The notes: a model not told the origin generated them from the sequence alone. 16,997 bases of DNA from Thermoplasmata archaeon (GCA_021828085.1 JAKATE010000027.1:1-16997), one strand, 5' to 3'; positions 1 through 8,200 are shown, counted from the first letter of the stretch. Numbers and translations: made by a program.

Positions 1-545
1 CGATCTTGGATCAAACCGCCGTTATTGTTTTGAACAGCACGGGGGAAATTTCCTTGTTCAAGATGCAACTGACGGCCTATGCCGGCTGGGATCCATGCTC
101 CTCCGGCTGCGCCGGTAGCGGAAACGTCGAGTTGCTGGCGAATATATCCGGGGCGATCGTTCCTCCTCTCGCTCCGACGTCAGTTCTGATGAATGCCACC
201 ATCTACAATCGCAGCGGTTCGATGCTGATGGACCCCATCTACATCGCGGTCTTCAACCCCCTTAACACCCAAACACCGAATTTCAACGCAACTTACAACG
301 GGTCCGACCCATATGCACTCTATGGTCCCGGGTCCACCGAGGATGTGGCTATCCTGCACCACGACCCGGCCACTCGGAGCGGAACCTACTACTTTCGGCT
401 TACTGACATTTTCTACATTTTCATGAACCCGATCCATGCTTACCTGTCCACACTGGACACATTTGCCTTTAGTGCCTATCTAAGAGGGCTGGGGACTAAT
501 ATAAGCTGCAACGAAACTATATATTACTACCATATTTACGCTTGA
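1..545 (+). CDS. C-terminal part of a secreted/cell-surface protein, function unknown (5' end outside window)
   Basis: The frame is open from the left edge (codons in phase with base 3) to a TGA at 543-545. The TTG at 6 is only a possible start; because the frame stays open upstream, this is best read as a truncated gene. About 180 residues are visible. They are rich in Asn, Ser, Thr and Tyr, with about eight N-X-S/T sequons (for example NST, NIS, NAT, NRS, NGS, NET), which fits an N-glycosylated extracellular archaeal protein. One CSSGC cysteine pair and a single Cys near the end are present. No C-terminal membrane segment is seen, so the protein is either secreted or anchored at its N-terminus. 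I recognise no family. Base composition is near 50% GC, with codons such as ATA and TTT, unlike the roughly 70% GC genes to the right, which suggests a different origin or selection regime. Reality of the ORF is fairly sure; function is unknown. Confidence 0.6.
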   Translation, partial: ILDQTAVIVLNSTGEISLFKMQLTAYAGWDPCSSGCAGSGNVELLANISGAIVPPLAPTSVLMNATIYNRSGSMLMDPIYIAVFNPLNTQTPNFNATYNGSDPYALYGPGSTEDVAILHHDPATRSGTYYFRLTDIFYIFMNPIHAYLSTLDTFAFSAYLRGLGTNISCNETIYYYHIYA

Positions 546-730
546 TTTAATTTCATCTCGAGTGAACGATAACGTTCCTAGTCATGACGGTGAGCGAGCG
601 AGAGGGCTCCCGAACTTCCCCGGGAATTGAGCGGATTTTCCTGACGATGACGGGCCATTTCGAACCCCTCACCGGGATCATGATTTGTCGGTCGGGGGGT
701 GACCTTCCGTCGTGAGAGCTGCCGCACTAA

Positions 731-907
731 GGGGAGGAGCCGGAGCCCTTAGGCGCTTGCGTCCCCTTTCGGCATCTATCGACTTCGCGAACGGTCCGAT
801 TCACTGCGTGTTGGCAGCTGGGGACGCCCCGGGAGGCGTTCCCAAGGAAGCTGACCGAGGAAGCGCTGCTCGACCTGTACCTCCGGCTCGTGGAGGCGAT
901 GACGTGA
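731..907 (+). pseudogene. Possible relic of a protein-coding gene
   Basis: A frame open from a stop at 728-730 to a TGA at 905-907 has no ATG, GTG or TTG near its beginning. Its last stretch reads like genuine protein, with an amphipathic helix pattern LTEEALLDLYLRLVEAMT preceded by a WQLGTPREAFPRK-like segment. It weakly resembles the helix at the start of E1-alpha dehydrogenase subunits, but the match is too short to trust. It may be a decayed 3' end of a gene, or chance in GC-rich DNA. No partner fragment was found in other frames. Confidence 0.2.
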
Positions 908-925
908 CGTTCACAAATGGGCGTC

Positions 926-973
926 CCTTCCCCTCCCCGTGAGGGGAAGGTATCGGGGGGTGCCCCCCCCCCC
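926..973. repeat. Hairpin plus G-run/C-run, possible transcription terminator
   Basis: CCTTCCCCT (926-934) and AGGGGAAGG (942-950) form a perfect 9-bp stem with a 7-nt loop. Immediately after, six G (955-960), TG and eleven C (963-973) can form a second short hairpin. There is no following T-tract, so a terminator role is uncertain. The long C-run is also a likely place for sequencing error. Confidence 0.35.
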
Positions 974-1009
974 GGGCGAGATATCGTACATAGCACCCGG
1001 GGTCGGGAG

Positions 1010-1052
1010 AGTATATTTTTTATAGTAGCGCAGACATTCTTGTGGCGCCACC
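1010..1052 (+). promoter_or_regulatory. dnaK promoter with TATA box and start-site palindrome
   Basis: An AT-only tract (about 1012-1024, TATATTTTTTATA) stands out in GC-rich surroundings and matches an archaeal TATA box. Initiation about 25 nt downstream would fall near 1043, giving an untranslated leader of roughly 75 nt before the dnaK ATG. A 10-nt perfect palindrome, GTGGCGCCAC (1042-1051), sits at the predicted start and could be an operator. The leader ends with a purine-rich GGGGGAAGGA (about 1104-1113) that can serve as ribosome binding site. Confidence 0.65.
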
Positions 1053-1118
1053 GGGGTCCCGATAGGTGAGCCTCCTTGGGGGGATCTCCTTGCGCCGACA
1101 GCCGGGGGAAGGACGAAC

Positions 1119-2996
<1,878 letters not shown>

Positions 2997-3034
2997 AGGG
3001 GGAGCTCGGGCGAGGACGCCCGGCGACCTCAGAA

Positions 3035-3066
3035 GTCTTAAGGGCCAGGGGAACTCCGCCGCCGGG
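3035..3066 (+). promoter_or_regulatory. Putative promoter of the lsm-ribK-raSEA-nadE cluster
   Basis: In the 70-bp gap after dnaK, the element TCTTAAGGG has its TTAA at 3038-3041, 26-28 nt before the lsm ATG. This is the spacing expected for a TATA element driving a leaderless or nearly leaderless transcript. The same core, TCTTAAGG, precedes the gene at 5913. Confidence 0.45.
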
Positions 3067-3303
3067 ATGGAGGGCCCCGGCGCGTTCCTCGCACAGCTCG
3101 TCGACCGGAAGGTGCTCGTCCGACTCAAGGACGCCCGCACCCTGGAGGGCAAGCTCCTCGGCTACGATGAGCACCTCAACCTGGTGATGGACGAAACCGT
3201 CGAGGAGAACGGGGAGAGCGGCCGGAGGCTCGGGCGGGTGGTGGTACGGGGGAACAACGTGCTCGCGCTCAACGCGCCCCAGGGGTCCGGACCCGTCGCG
3301 TGA
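3067..3303 (+). CDS. Sm-like archaeal protein (Lsm/SmAP)
   Basis: This 78-residue protein has the size and layout of archaeal Sm-like proteins, which form ring-shaped oligomers that bind U-rich RNA. The Sm1 motif covers about residues 13-44, including GKLLGYDEHLNLVMDE, where D34, H36 and N38 fit the usual (F/Y)DxHxNL RNA-contact pattern. The Sm2 motif is GRVVVRGNNVLAL (56-68), with RGNNV replacing the common RGDNV. A short Glu/Gly/Arg loop joins the two. The ATG start gives a short N-terminal helix before Sm1, as expected. The stop codon overlaps the GTG start of ribK (GTGA at 3300-3303), so the two genes are probably co-translated. In archaea lsm genes often sit with RNA-processing or translation genes; here the partners are a flavin kinase, a tRNA-modifying radical SAM enzyme and NAD synthetase. 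Confidence 0.92.
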   Translation: MEGPGAFLAQLVDRKVLVRLKDARTLEGKLLGYDEHLNLVMDETVEENGESGRRLGRVVVRGNNVLALNAPQGSGPVA

Positions 3304-3992
3304 CGGCGCTCCCGAAGCCCCCGGTCGCCCCGCTCCCGCGGGAGACCCTGGCGCTGGTCAAGCTCCTCGCCGCGCGCGGCGCCCTCCAGGGGCCCGTCGC
3401 CCTGAGCAGCCGGGAGGTGGGGAAGCTCCTCGGGATGAGCCAGCAGGGCGCCGCCCGCCAACTGCTCCTCCTCGAGCGCCAGGGGTTCCTCGAGCGCTCC
3501 CTCGGCGCCCGTCCCCCCCGCGTCCGTCTCACCGACCCGGCGCGCGAGGCGCTCTCGGCGGAGGCCAACGAGATCCGCCTGCTCCTCTCGGGGGCGGACC
3601 ATCTCTCCCTCCGCGGGGCCGTGGTCTCGGGGCTGGGGGAGGGCCGCTACTACCTCTCGGTGCCCGGTTACCTCCGCCAGTTCCAGGAGAAGCTCGGCTA
3701 CACCCCCTTCCCCGGCACGCTCAACCTCAAGCTCGACCCGGTCGCTCTCGGCACGGTGGAGACGCTGCGCCGGTCGGAGGGGATCCGCATCGAGGGGTTC
3801 ACCGACCAGGGACGGACCTTCGGGGGAGCGCGCTGCTACCCCAGCTCCCTTCAGGGTCGGACCGCCCACGTCATCCTGCCGGACCGCTCGCACTACCAGG
3901 ACGTGCTCGAGCTCATCGCCCCGACCGAGCTTCGGCGCGCGCTGAAGCTCGAGGACGGCGACGAGCTCTCCCTGGAGGTGCGCCTCCCGTGA
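3300..3992 (+). CDS. ribK: CTP-dependent riboflavin kinase with N-terminal winged helix
   Basis: The 230-residue protein contains the archaeal riboflavin kinase domain (formerly DUF120) at about 100-230. This family uses CTP rather than ATP to turn riboflavin into FMN. Diagnostic stretches are VVSGLGEGRYYLS (108-120), GYTPFPGTLNLKL (133-145) and the C-terminal LEDGDELSLEV. Residues about 15-85 form a MarR-like winged helix (SREVGKLLGMSQQGAARQL, then LLERQGFLER), the usual fusion seen in many archaeal RibK proteins and suggestive of DNA-linked autoregulation in which the flavin product or substrate could be sensed. The GTG start at 3300 overlaps the lsm stop by 4 bp, and the stop TGA overlaps the GTG of the next gene by 4 bp, so the gene sits in a tightly coupled operon. 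I did not see an upstream FMN riboswitch. Confidence 0.93.
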   Translation: MTALPKPPVAPLPRETLALVKLLAARGALQGPVALSSREVGKLLGMSQQGAARQLLLLERQGFLERSLGARPPRVRLTDPAREALSAEANEIRLLLSGADHLSLRGAVVSGLGEGRYYLSVPGYLRQFQEKLGYTPFPGTLNLKLDPVALGTVETLRRSEGIRIEGFTDQGRTFGGARCYPSSLQGRTAHVILPDRSHYQDVLELIAPTELRRALKLEDGDELSLEVRLP

Positions 3993-5023
3993 GCGCCCCG
4001 GGTCCGTCGGTGGCGCTCTCCCTGGCGCGTGAGCGCCGACCCGCGGCCGCCTCCAGCGCCGACGCCTCCCACTACGTGAACGTCTGGCGGGAGCCCGAGG
4101 CGCTCGGCGCCGAGCGGGTCGACGCCTTCGTGCTCATCCTGAGGACCCGGGGCTGCTACTGGGCCGACGCCAAGGGTTGCACCATGTGCGGCTACGCCCG
4201 CGACACCCTCGGCCGTTCCGCCACCGAGGAAGAGATCGGGCGGCAGGTCGCCGCGGCCCTCCATCGCTACCGGGGGGAGCCGTACGTGAAGATCTACACC
4301 TCCGGGAGCTTCCTCGACCCCCGCGAGGTCCCCCCGAAGGCCCGTTCGACCGTCGTCCGGGCCTTCGCCGGCCCCGCCCGACGGCTCCTCCTGGAGTCCC
4401 TGCCCGAGTTCGCCCAGGTGGAGGATCTCCGTGCCCTCCGGGAGGAGCTCGGCGCGGAACTCGAGGTGGCCCTCGGTCTCGAGAGCACCCAGCCGGAGGT
4501 GCTCTCCCGCGCGGTGCACAAGCACGAGCCCCCCTCCGAGTACTTCGCTGCCGCCGCGCGCGTGCGGGAGAGCGGCGCCCGCCCCAAGGCCTACCTGCTC
4601 CTCAAGCCCCCCTATCTCACGGAGCGCGAGGCCATCGAGGACACGGTCCGGAGCATCCGCGAGGCGCAGCCGCACTTCGACACCCTGTCCGTGAACCCGG
4701 TCCACATCCAGGGGGGCACCGTCGTCGAGCACCTGTACCGCCGCGGGCTCTACCGCCCCCCGTGGCTCTGGAGCCTCGTCGAGGTCCTTCGCCGAGGAAG
4801 GGCCTCCCTCGGGGAGGGGAAGCGGCTGGTGAGCTTCCCCACCTCGGGGGGGAACCGCCGCGGTGTCCACAACTGCCTCAGCTGCGACGCGGGGATCCTC
4901 CACGCGATCGAGGAGGCCTCCCTCTCCCAGGACTTCTCCGCTCTCGATACCCTCCCCGCGTGTGCCTGCCAGGGGCCCTGGGCCCGGGTCAACGCCCTCG
5001 AAGCGCTGGCCCCGGAGGCGTAG
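3989..5023 (+). CDS. raSEA: Archaeosine synthase beta subunit, radical SAM protein RaSEA
   Basis: This 344-residue protein matches the TIGR01210/RaSEA radical SAM family. RaSEA works with ArcS: ArcS attaches lysine to the preQ0 base at position 15 of tRNA, and RaSEA cleaves the adduct by SAM radical chemistry to give archaeosine. The atypical cluster motif is seen as C56-x7-C64-x2-C67 (RGCYWADAKGCTMCGYARD), in place of the standard CxxxCxxC but usual for this family. The KIYTSGSFLDP segment (101-111) follows the first strand. Near the C-terminus are C296-x2-C299 (HNCLSCDAG) and C325-x-C327, which may bind a further metal. The GTG start overlaps the ribK stop by 4 bp. No arcS or tgtA is present in the window, so the other subunit is encoded elsewhere. 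Confidence in family is high; the pairing with ArcS is from family knowledge. Confidence 0.9.
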   Translation: MSAPGPSVALSLARERRPAAASSADASHYVNVWREPEALGAERVDAFVLILRTRGCYWADAKGCTMCGYARDTLGRSATEEEIGRQVAAALHRYRGEPYVKIYTSGSFLDPREVPPKARSTVVRAFAGPARRLLLESLPEFAQVEDLRALREELGAELEVALGLESTQPEVLSRAVHKHEPPSEYFAAAARVRESGARPKAYLLLKPPYLTEREAIEDTVRSIREAQPHFDTLSVNPVHIQGGTVVEHLYRRGLYRPPWLWSLVEVLRRGRASLGEGKRLVSFPTSGGNRRGVHNCLSCDAGILHAIEEASLSQDFSALDTLPACACQGPWARVNALEALAPEA

Positions 5024-5031
5024 GCCTCCCC

Positions 5032-5844
5032 ATGCCCCACCGGCTCGTCCCCCCCCTCCCTGCGCATGCCCGGGAGACCCTCGTGCGCTTCCTCCGCGCG
5101 CAAGTGGAAGGATCGGGGGCCTCGGGCGTCGTCGTCGGCCTCTCCGGAGGGGTGGACAGCGCCACCGCCGCGACCCTTGCCGTGGAGGCGCTCGGCCGCG
5201 AGCGCGTCCAGGCGTTCTACCTACCGGACGCTCCCGGAACCGACGGGGTCGCCGGGGAGGTCCGCCACTTCGCCGAAGGGATCGGCCTCTCCCTCGCCGA
5301 GTTGGACCTCGGCCCGTGGATCGATCGGCTCTCCTCCGACCTTCCGGAACTGTCGGACCGGCGGGTGCTCGGGAACGTGAAGGCCCGCTTGAGGATGGTG
5401 GCGCTCTACGCGAAGGCCAACGCCCGGGGGTCGCTGGTGCTCGGGACGGGGAACAAATCCGAGCTCCTCCTGGGATACTTCACGAAGTATGGGGACGGCG
5501 GGGCGGACCTGCTTCCCCTGGGGGACCTCTACAAGACCCCGCTCTACACCCTGGCCCGGGAGCTCGGGGTACCGGAGCCCATCCTGGCCCGGCCCCCCAC
5601 CGCGGGGCTCTATGCCGGGCAGACCGACGAGGAGGAGCTCGGCGCCCCCTACGCCCTTCTGGACGCCATCCTCTACGGTCTTGAGCGGGTCTGGGAGCCC
5701 AGCGAGATCGCCAAGGAACTCTCGGTCCCGCTCGAGAGGGTCCTCCCCGTGGTGGACCGGGTCGAACGGAACCGCCACAAGCGCCGGCTCCCCCCCATCC
5801 CCAAGCTCGGGCTGAGGACCGTCGGGCTGGACTGGCGCGATTGA
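5032..5844 (+). CDS. nadE: NH3-dependent NAD+ synthetase
   Basis: NadE converts nicotinic acid adenine dinucleotide to NAD+ using ATP and ammonia. From the ATG at 5032 it has 270 residues, typical for the ammonia-dependent short form without a glutaminase domain. Motifs are the N-type ATP pyrophosphatase loop GLSGGVDSA (36-44), GTGNKSELLLGYFTKYGDGG, LPLGDLYKTPLYTLAREL and RPPTAGLYAGQTDEEELG, all in the usual order. The C-terminus, RRLPPIPK, is also typical of NadE. The reading frame is open far upstream (to 4177), but that part is in the shadow of raSEA. The ATG at 5032 lies 8 nt after the raSEA stop and has GGAGG at 5014-5018 inside the preceding gene end, so this start is preferred. It is the last gene of the lsm-ribK-raSEA-nadE cluster. 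Confidence 0.95.
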   Translation: MPHRLVPPLPAHARETLVRFLRAQVEGSGASGVVVGLSGGVDSATAATLAVEALGRERVQAFYLPDAPGTDGVAGEVRHFAEGIGLSLAELDLGPWIDRLSSDLPELSDRRVLGNVKARLRMVALYAKANARGSLVLGTGNKSELLLGYFTKYGDGGADLLPLGDLYKTPLYTLARELGVPEPILARPPTAGLYAGQTDEEELGAPYALLDAILYGLERVWEPSEIAKELSVPLERVLPVVDRVERNRHKRRLPPIPKLGLRTVGLDWRD

Positions 5845-5865
5845 CCGACGCGGCCCGTACTGGGG

Positions 5866-5902
5866 AACTTCTTAAGGCCCACCCTTCGTAGGAGCCCCGG
5901 AG
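5866..5902 (+). promoter_or_regulatory. Putative promoter and ribosome binding site of the TPD-motif gene
   Basis: TCTTAAGGCC, with TTAA at 5872-5875, repeats the core found upstream of lsm. Initiation about 25 nt downstream would leave a leader of some 15 nt. GGAG at 5891-5894 or 5899-5902 could act as ribosome binding site for the ATG at 5913. Confidence 0.45.
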
Positions 5903-5912
5903 ACCACCCCCC

Positions 5913-6833
5913 ATGCCCCTTCTGAGCCGGGAAGAGTACCAGAACCTCTCCCGGCGGCTCGAACGCTACGAGGACATCGAGAAGGTCGGCCGCGAGACCT
6001 CCCTCGACCCGGAGCTGCTCATGGTGATCCACACGCAGCGGGTCACCCGCGACGCCACCAAACGCTTCTACGTCGTCCAGGGCCACGCCCCCCGCCTCCT
6101 CAAGCAGTGGCGCTCCGGCCAGAGCTATCTCGACCTGGCCCGGGAGTGGCGCTTCCCCCCCGTGCTCATGGCGCAGATGATCGAGCGGGAGAAGAAGACT
6201 CCCCGGCGCGCCTTCTGGGACGGTTTCCGGCATCCGGAGGCCATCCCCGACGCCCGCATCCGCCGGGAGGTGGAGGAGGTGCTCGCCAACGACTGGATCT
6301 ACTCCCCCCGCGGCGGGGAGCTGCAGCGGGAGCGCGGGGTGAAGGGCGAGGCCCGCCTCGCCCGCTGGCTCGAGCAGTTCCACCTGGGGTACCGGACCGA
6401 GAAGGACCTCCGGGGGAAGTTCGCGAAGACCCCGGACGCCCTGCTCGACCAGCCGGTCGTCATCGAGGGGCAGCCGGTCCACTGGATCGAGTCCAAGGCG
6501 AACTTCGGGGATGACGTGGAGCTCCGCCGCAACCTGCGCAAGCAGCTCGAGCCGTACGTCCGGATGTTCGGCGAGGGGATCGTCGTCTACTGGTACGGGC
6601 ACATCCGGGAGGCGGCGAGCATCCCCGGGGTCCGCGTCGTCGACGGGGAGACCTTCGAGCGCCTCGTCCCCTTGCCGGCCGGGGAGGGCGGCGCCCCGGG
6701 GGCGCCTACGCCCCCGAGGGAGCGTCCGGTCCCGCGGGCCCCCGCGGCCCCTCCGCCGCCCGCCCCGCCGCCAGCGCATCCTCCAGCGAAGCGACCGGTA
6801 CGACGTCCTGCCGACCGCTCCGCATATTTCTGA
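5913..6833 (+). CDS. TPD-motif PD-(D/E)XK-fold protein, archaeal CDIN1/C15orf41 homologue
   Basis: The 306-residue product carries the TPD signature of the family that includes human CDIN1 (C15orf41, mutated in congenital dyserythropoietic anaemia type I), which is related in fold to archaeal Holliday-junction resolvases. Residues about 1-100 are helical with a helix-turn-helix look (LLKQWRSGQSYLDLAREW, 62-79). The nuclease-like core follows: E146 in GVKGEARLARWL, T173-P174-D175 (KTPDALL), and E193-S-K195 in HWIESKANFGDD, giving a complete D-(x)n-E-x-K set, so the catalytic residues appear intact. YVRMFGEGIVVYWYGH (215-230) is the next strand region. After about residue 253 there is a Pro/Ala/Arg-rich tail that looks disordered. 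The last 128 bp overlap the 3' end of hisS on the other strand. Family assignment is fairly firm from TPD plus ESKANFGDD; the cellular substrate is unknown. Confidence 0.82.
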   Translation: MPLLSREEYQNLSRRLERYEDIEKVGRETSLDPELLMVIHTQRVTRDATKRFYVVQGHAPRLLKQWRSGQSYLDLAREWRFPPVLMAQMIEREKKTPRRAFWDGFRHPEAIPDARIRREVEEVLANDWIYSPRGGELQRERGVKGEARLARWLEQFHLGYRTEKDLRGKFAKTPDALLDQPVVIEGQPVHWIESKANFGDDVELRRNLRKQLEPYVRMFGEGIVVYWYGHIREAASIPGVRVVDGETFERLVPLPAGEGGAPGAPTPPRERPVPRAPAAPPPPAPPPAHPPAKRPVRRPADRSAYF

Positions 6834-8073
6834 GGATGAGGGAACCCTGCTCGCGCTCCTTCGGCGCGAGGAGGACGACGAACGCGCTGGAGCGCCGGGA
6901 GGCGTCGCGCATCTGCCGGGCGAGTGGACGTCCGAGCAGGTCCCGGTCCGCCGAGAAGCCCCGGCGGCGCAGCCGCTCGACGAGGGTGAGCGCCTCCTCG
7001 CGGAGCGCACCGTCCGCGGTGGCCACGTAGACGTCGAGCCCGTCGGAGCGTTCCGGCCAGCGACCCCGACGGCGCAGGAGCAGCTCCAGCCGGACGTCGC
7101 CGATGGCGAGCCCGCAGGCGGGGACGCTCCCTCCACCGAAGAGCTCGACGAGCTTGTCGTAGCGGCCCCCTCCGAAGAGCGCCCGGAGCTCGCCCTTGCG
7201 GTCGTAGGCCTCGAAGACGATCCCCGTGTAGTAGGCGAGCCCCCGCACCAGCGACGGATCGAACCTCCACGTCGGGGCGTGTCCCGCACGCTCCCCCAGG
7301 GCGTAGAGTTCCTCCAGGGTGCGCAGCCCCTCGGTCCCGATCTCCGAGAGGCCCCAGCGCTCGAGCTCGGAGCGGACCTCGGCAAACCCCGCGGTTCCAT
7401 CGGGGGCCCGCTCTGCCCGGTCGAAGAGCCCGCCGAGACGTTCCCGGCCCTCCGGGGAGAGCCCCGCCCGCTCGAGCTCCTGGTCGAACTCCCGTGGGCT
7501 GAGCTTCTCCCGTCGGTCGAGGGCCCGGTGGAACGCCTCGGGCACCTTCACGGCGAGAGCATCGGAGAGCCCCTGGAGCAATCTCCGGTCGTTCAGGCGG
7601 AAGACGAACTCCCCCTGGAGCCCCAGCCCCTCCAGCATCTGGGAGGCGGTGGCGAGCAGCTCGAGCTCCGCCTCGACGCCCGGGACGCCGAAGATGTCGA
7701 GCGAGCACTGCGAGAACTCCCGGGTGCGCCCGGACTGCGGGTCCTCGTAGCGCCAGAGGCGGCAGAAGGCCACCCATTTCACCGGCAGCGGCTCCACCTT
7801 GATCCGGGAGACGAGCAGCCGGGCCACGGAGGGGGTGTTCTCGGGGACGAGCGTCACCTCCCGTCCACCCTTGTCGGTGAAGGAGAAGGTCTCCTCCACG
7901 ATCCCCTCCCCGCTCTTCACCTTGAACAGCTCGAGGCTCTCGAGGCTCGGCGTCTCCACCTCCTCGAACCCGGCCCGGCGGGCGGTCTCGCGCAGCGAGG
8001 CGATGACGCGCGCCCGGTTCGACGCGTCCGGGGGGAGGAAGTCCCGGAAGCCCTTGAGCGGCTGGAACGACAT
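6706..8073 (-). CDS. hisS: Histidyl-tRNA synthetase
   Basis: This is a class II synthetase that charges tRNA-His. The 455 residues include the N-terminal GFRDFLPPD; motif 1 region to about 60; PENTPSVARL; motif 2 FCRLWRYEDPQSGRTREFSQ (103-122); the histidine-specific RGLAYYTG (277-284); GGGRYD (301-306); and motif 3 GLAIGDVRLELLL (321-333). An anticodon-binding domain follows (DVYVAT to VVPVASLEDAL). In the RGL(D/A)YYTG element the residue at 280 is Ala where bacterial enzymes have Asp. The final residues (RAAEGPRGPAGPDAPSGA) are a low-complexity tail beyond the usual end. The ATG at 8071-8073 gives the canonical start (MSFQPLKGFRD). The 3' end converges on and overlaps the TPD gene by 128 bp, covering the end of the anticodon domain. 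Confidence 0.96.
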   Translation of the reverse strand: MSFQPLKGFRDFLPPDASNRARVIASLRETARRAGFEEVETPSLESLELFKVKSGEGIVEETFSFTDKGGREVTLVPENTPSVARLLVSRIKVEPLPVKWVAFCRLWRYEDPQSGRTREFSQCSLDIFGVPGVEAELELLATASQMLEGLGLQGEFVFRLNDRRLLQGLSDALAVKVPEAFHRALDRREKLSPREFDQELERAGLSPEGRERLGGLFDRAERAPDGTAGFAEVRSELERWGLSEIGTEGLRTLEELYALGERAGHAPTWRFDPSLVRGLAYYTGIVFEAYDRKGELRALFGGGRYDKLVELFGGGSVPACGLAIGDVRLELLLRRRGRWPERSDGLDVYVATADGALREEALTLVERLRRRGFSADRDLLGRPLARQMRDASRRSSAFVVLLAPKEREQGSLILRNMRSGRQDVVPVASLEDALAAGRAAEGPRGPAGPDAPSGA

Positions 8074-8096
8074 GGCGGCCGCGGGAGGGGGCCCTG

Positions 8097-8108
8097 AAGA
8101 TTAAGCCT
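8097..8108 (-). promoter_or_regulatory. Putative hisS promoter element
   Basis: On the minus strand, GGCTTAATC has its TTAA at 8101-8104, 28-31 nt before the hisS ATG. The spacing suits a TATA element with a leaderless mRNA, like the related elements at 3038 and 5872. Confidence 0.45.
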
Positions 8109-8138
8109 GGGCCTGGGGCCCCCCGGGAGGCAGGACCC

Positions 8139-8200
8139 CCGGTCGGGCCCGGTGGGGATCGGGCGCTCTCCGCCCACCGGGCCGAGCGCTCCGAGACCGG
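8139..8200. repeat. Nested inverted repeats in the hisS/surface-gene divergent spacer
   Basis: An 11-bp perfect inverted repeat (GGCCCGGTGGG at 8146-8156, CCCACCGGGCC at 8173-8183) is enclosed by a 6-bp pair (CCGGTC at 8139-8144, GACCGG at 8195-8200). A competing 6-bp pairing joins 8163-8168 with 8184-8189. Further small stems lie at 8201-8227 (with a bulge), 8265-8280 (GCTCCC/GGGAGC) and 8286-8293. The rest of the 8074-8388 spacer holds only the two divergent promoters. High GC raises the chance of such pairing, so function is open. Confidence 0.45.

Larger units (their letters stand above)
546..1010. other. Gene-poor spacer with hairpins, before dnaK promoter
   Basis: No convincing complete gene lies here. 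Visible structures are: a 5-bp inverted repeat GAACG-ATAA-CGTTC (564-577) about 20 nt after the upstream stop, possibly a weak terminator; a 7-bp inverted repeat CTAAGGG/CCCTTAG (727-733/746-752); a 9-bp perfect inverted repeat (926-934/942-950); and a G6-TG-C11 run (955-973). The short ORFs on both strands of 712-996 have no codon bias or recognisable content and are taken as chance. No tRNA T-arm, RNase P or SRP RNA signature was found by eye. Confidence 0.5.

Noticed and set aside
712..996. Small ORFs on both strands before dnaK
   Set aside because: No family signal, no ribosome binding site, and they run through the G/C homopolymer and hairpins.
546..1118. tRNA gene or C/D box sRNA in the spacer
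   Set aside because: TTCGAA- and GATGA-like strings exist but without matching arms or correctly spaced C/D boxes.
4177..5031. N-terminal extension of nadE into raSEA
   Set aside because: The extension reads as Pro/Arg-rich shadow sequence; NadE homology begins at the ATG at 5032.
8139..8200. H-type pseudoknot in the divergent spacer
   Set aside because: The second stem would start directly after an 11-bp first stem with no connecting nucleotides, which is sterically unlikely; the pairings are better seen as mutually exclusive.
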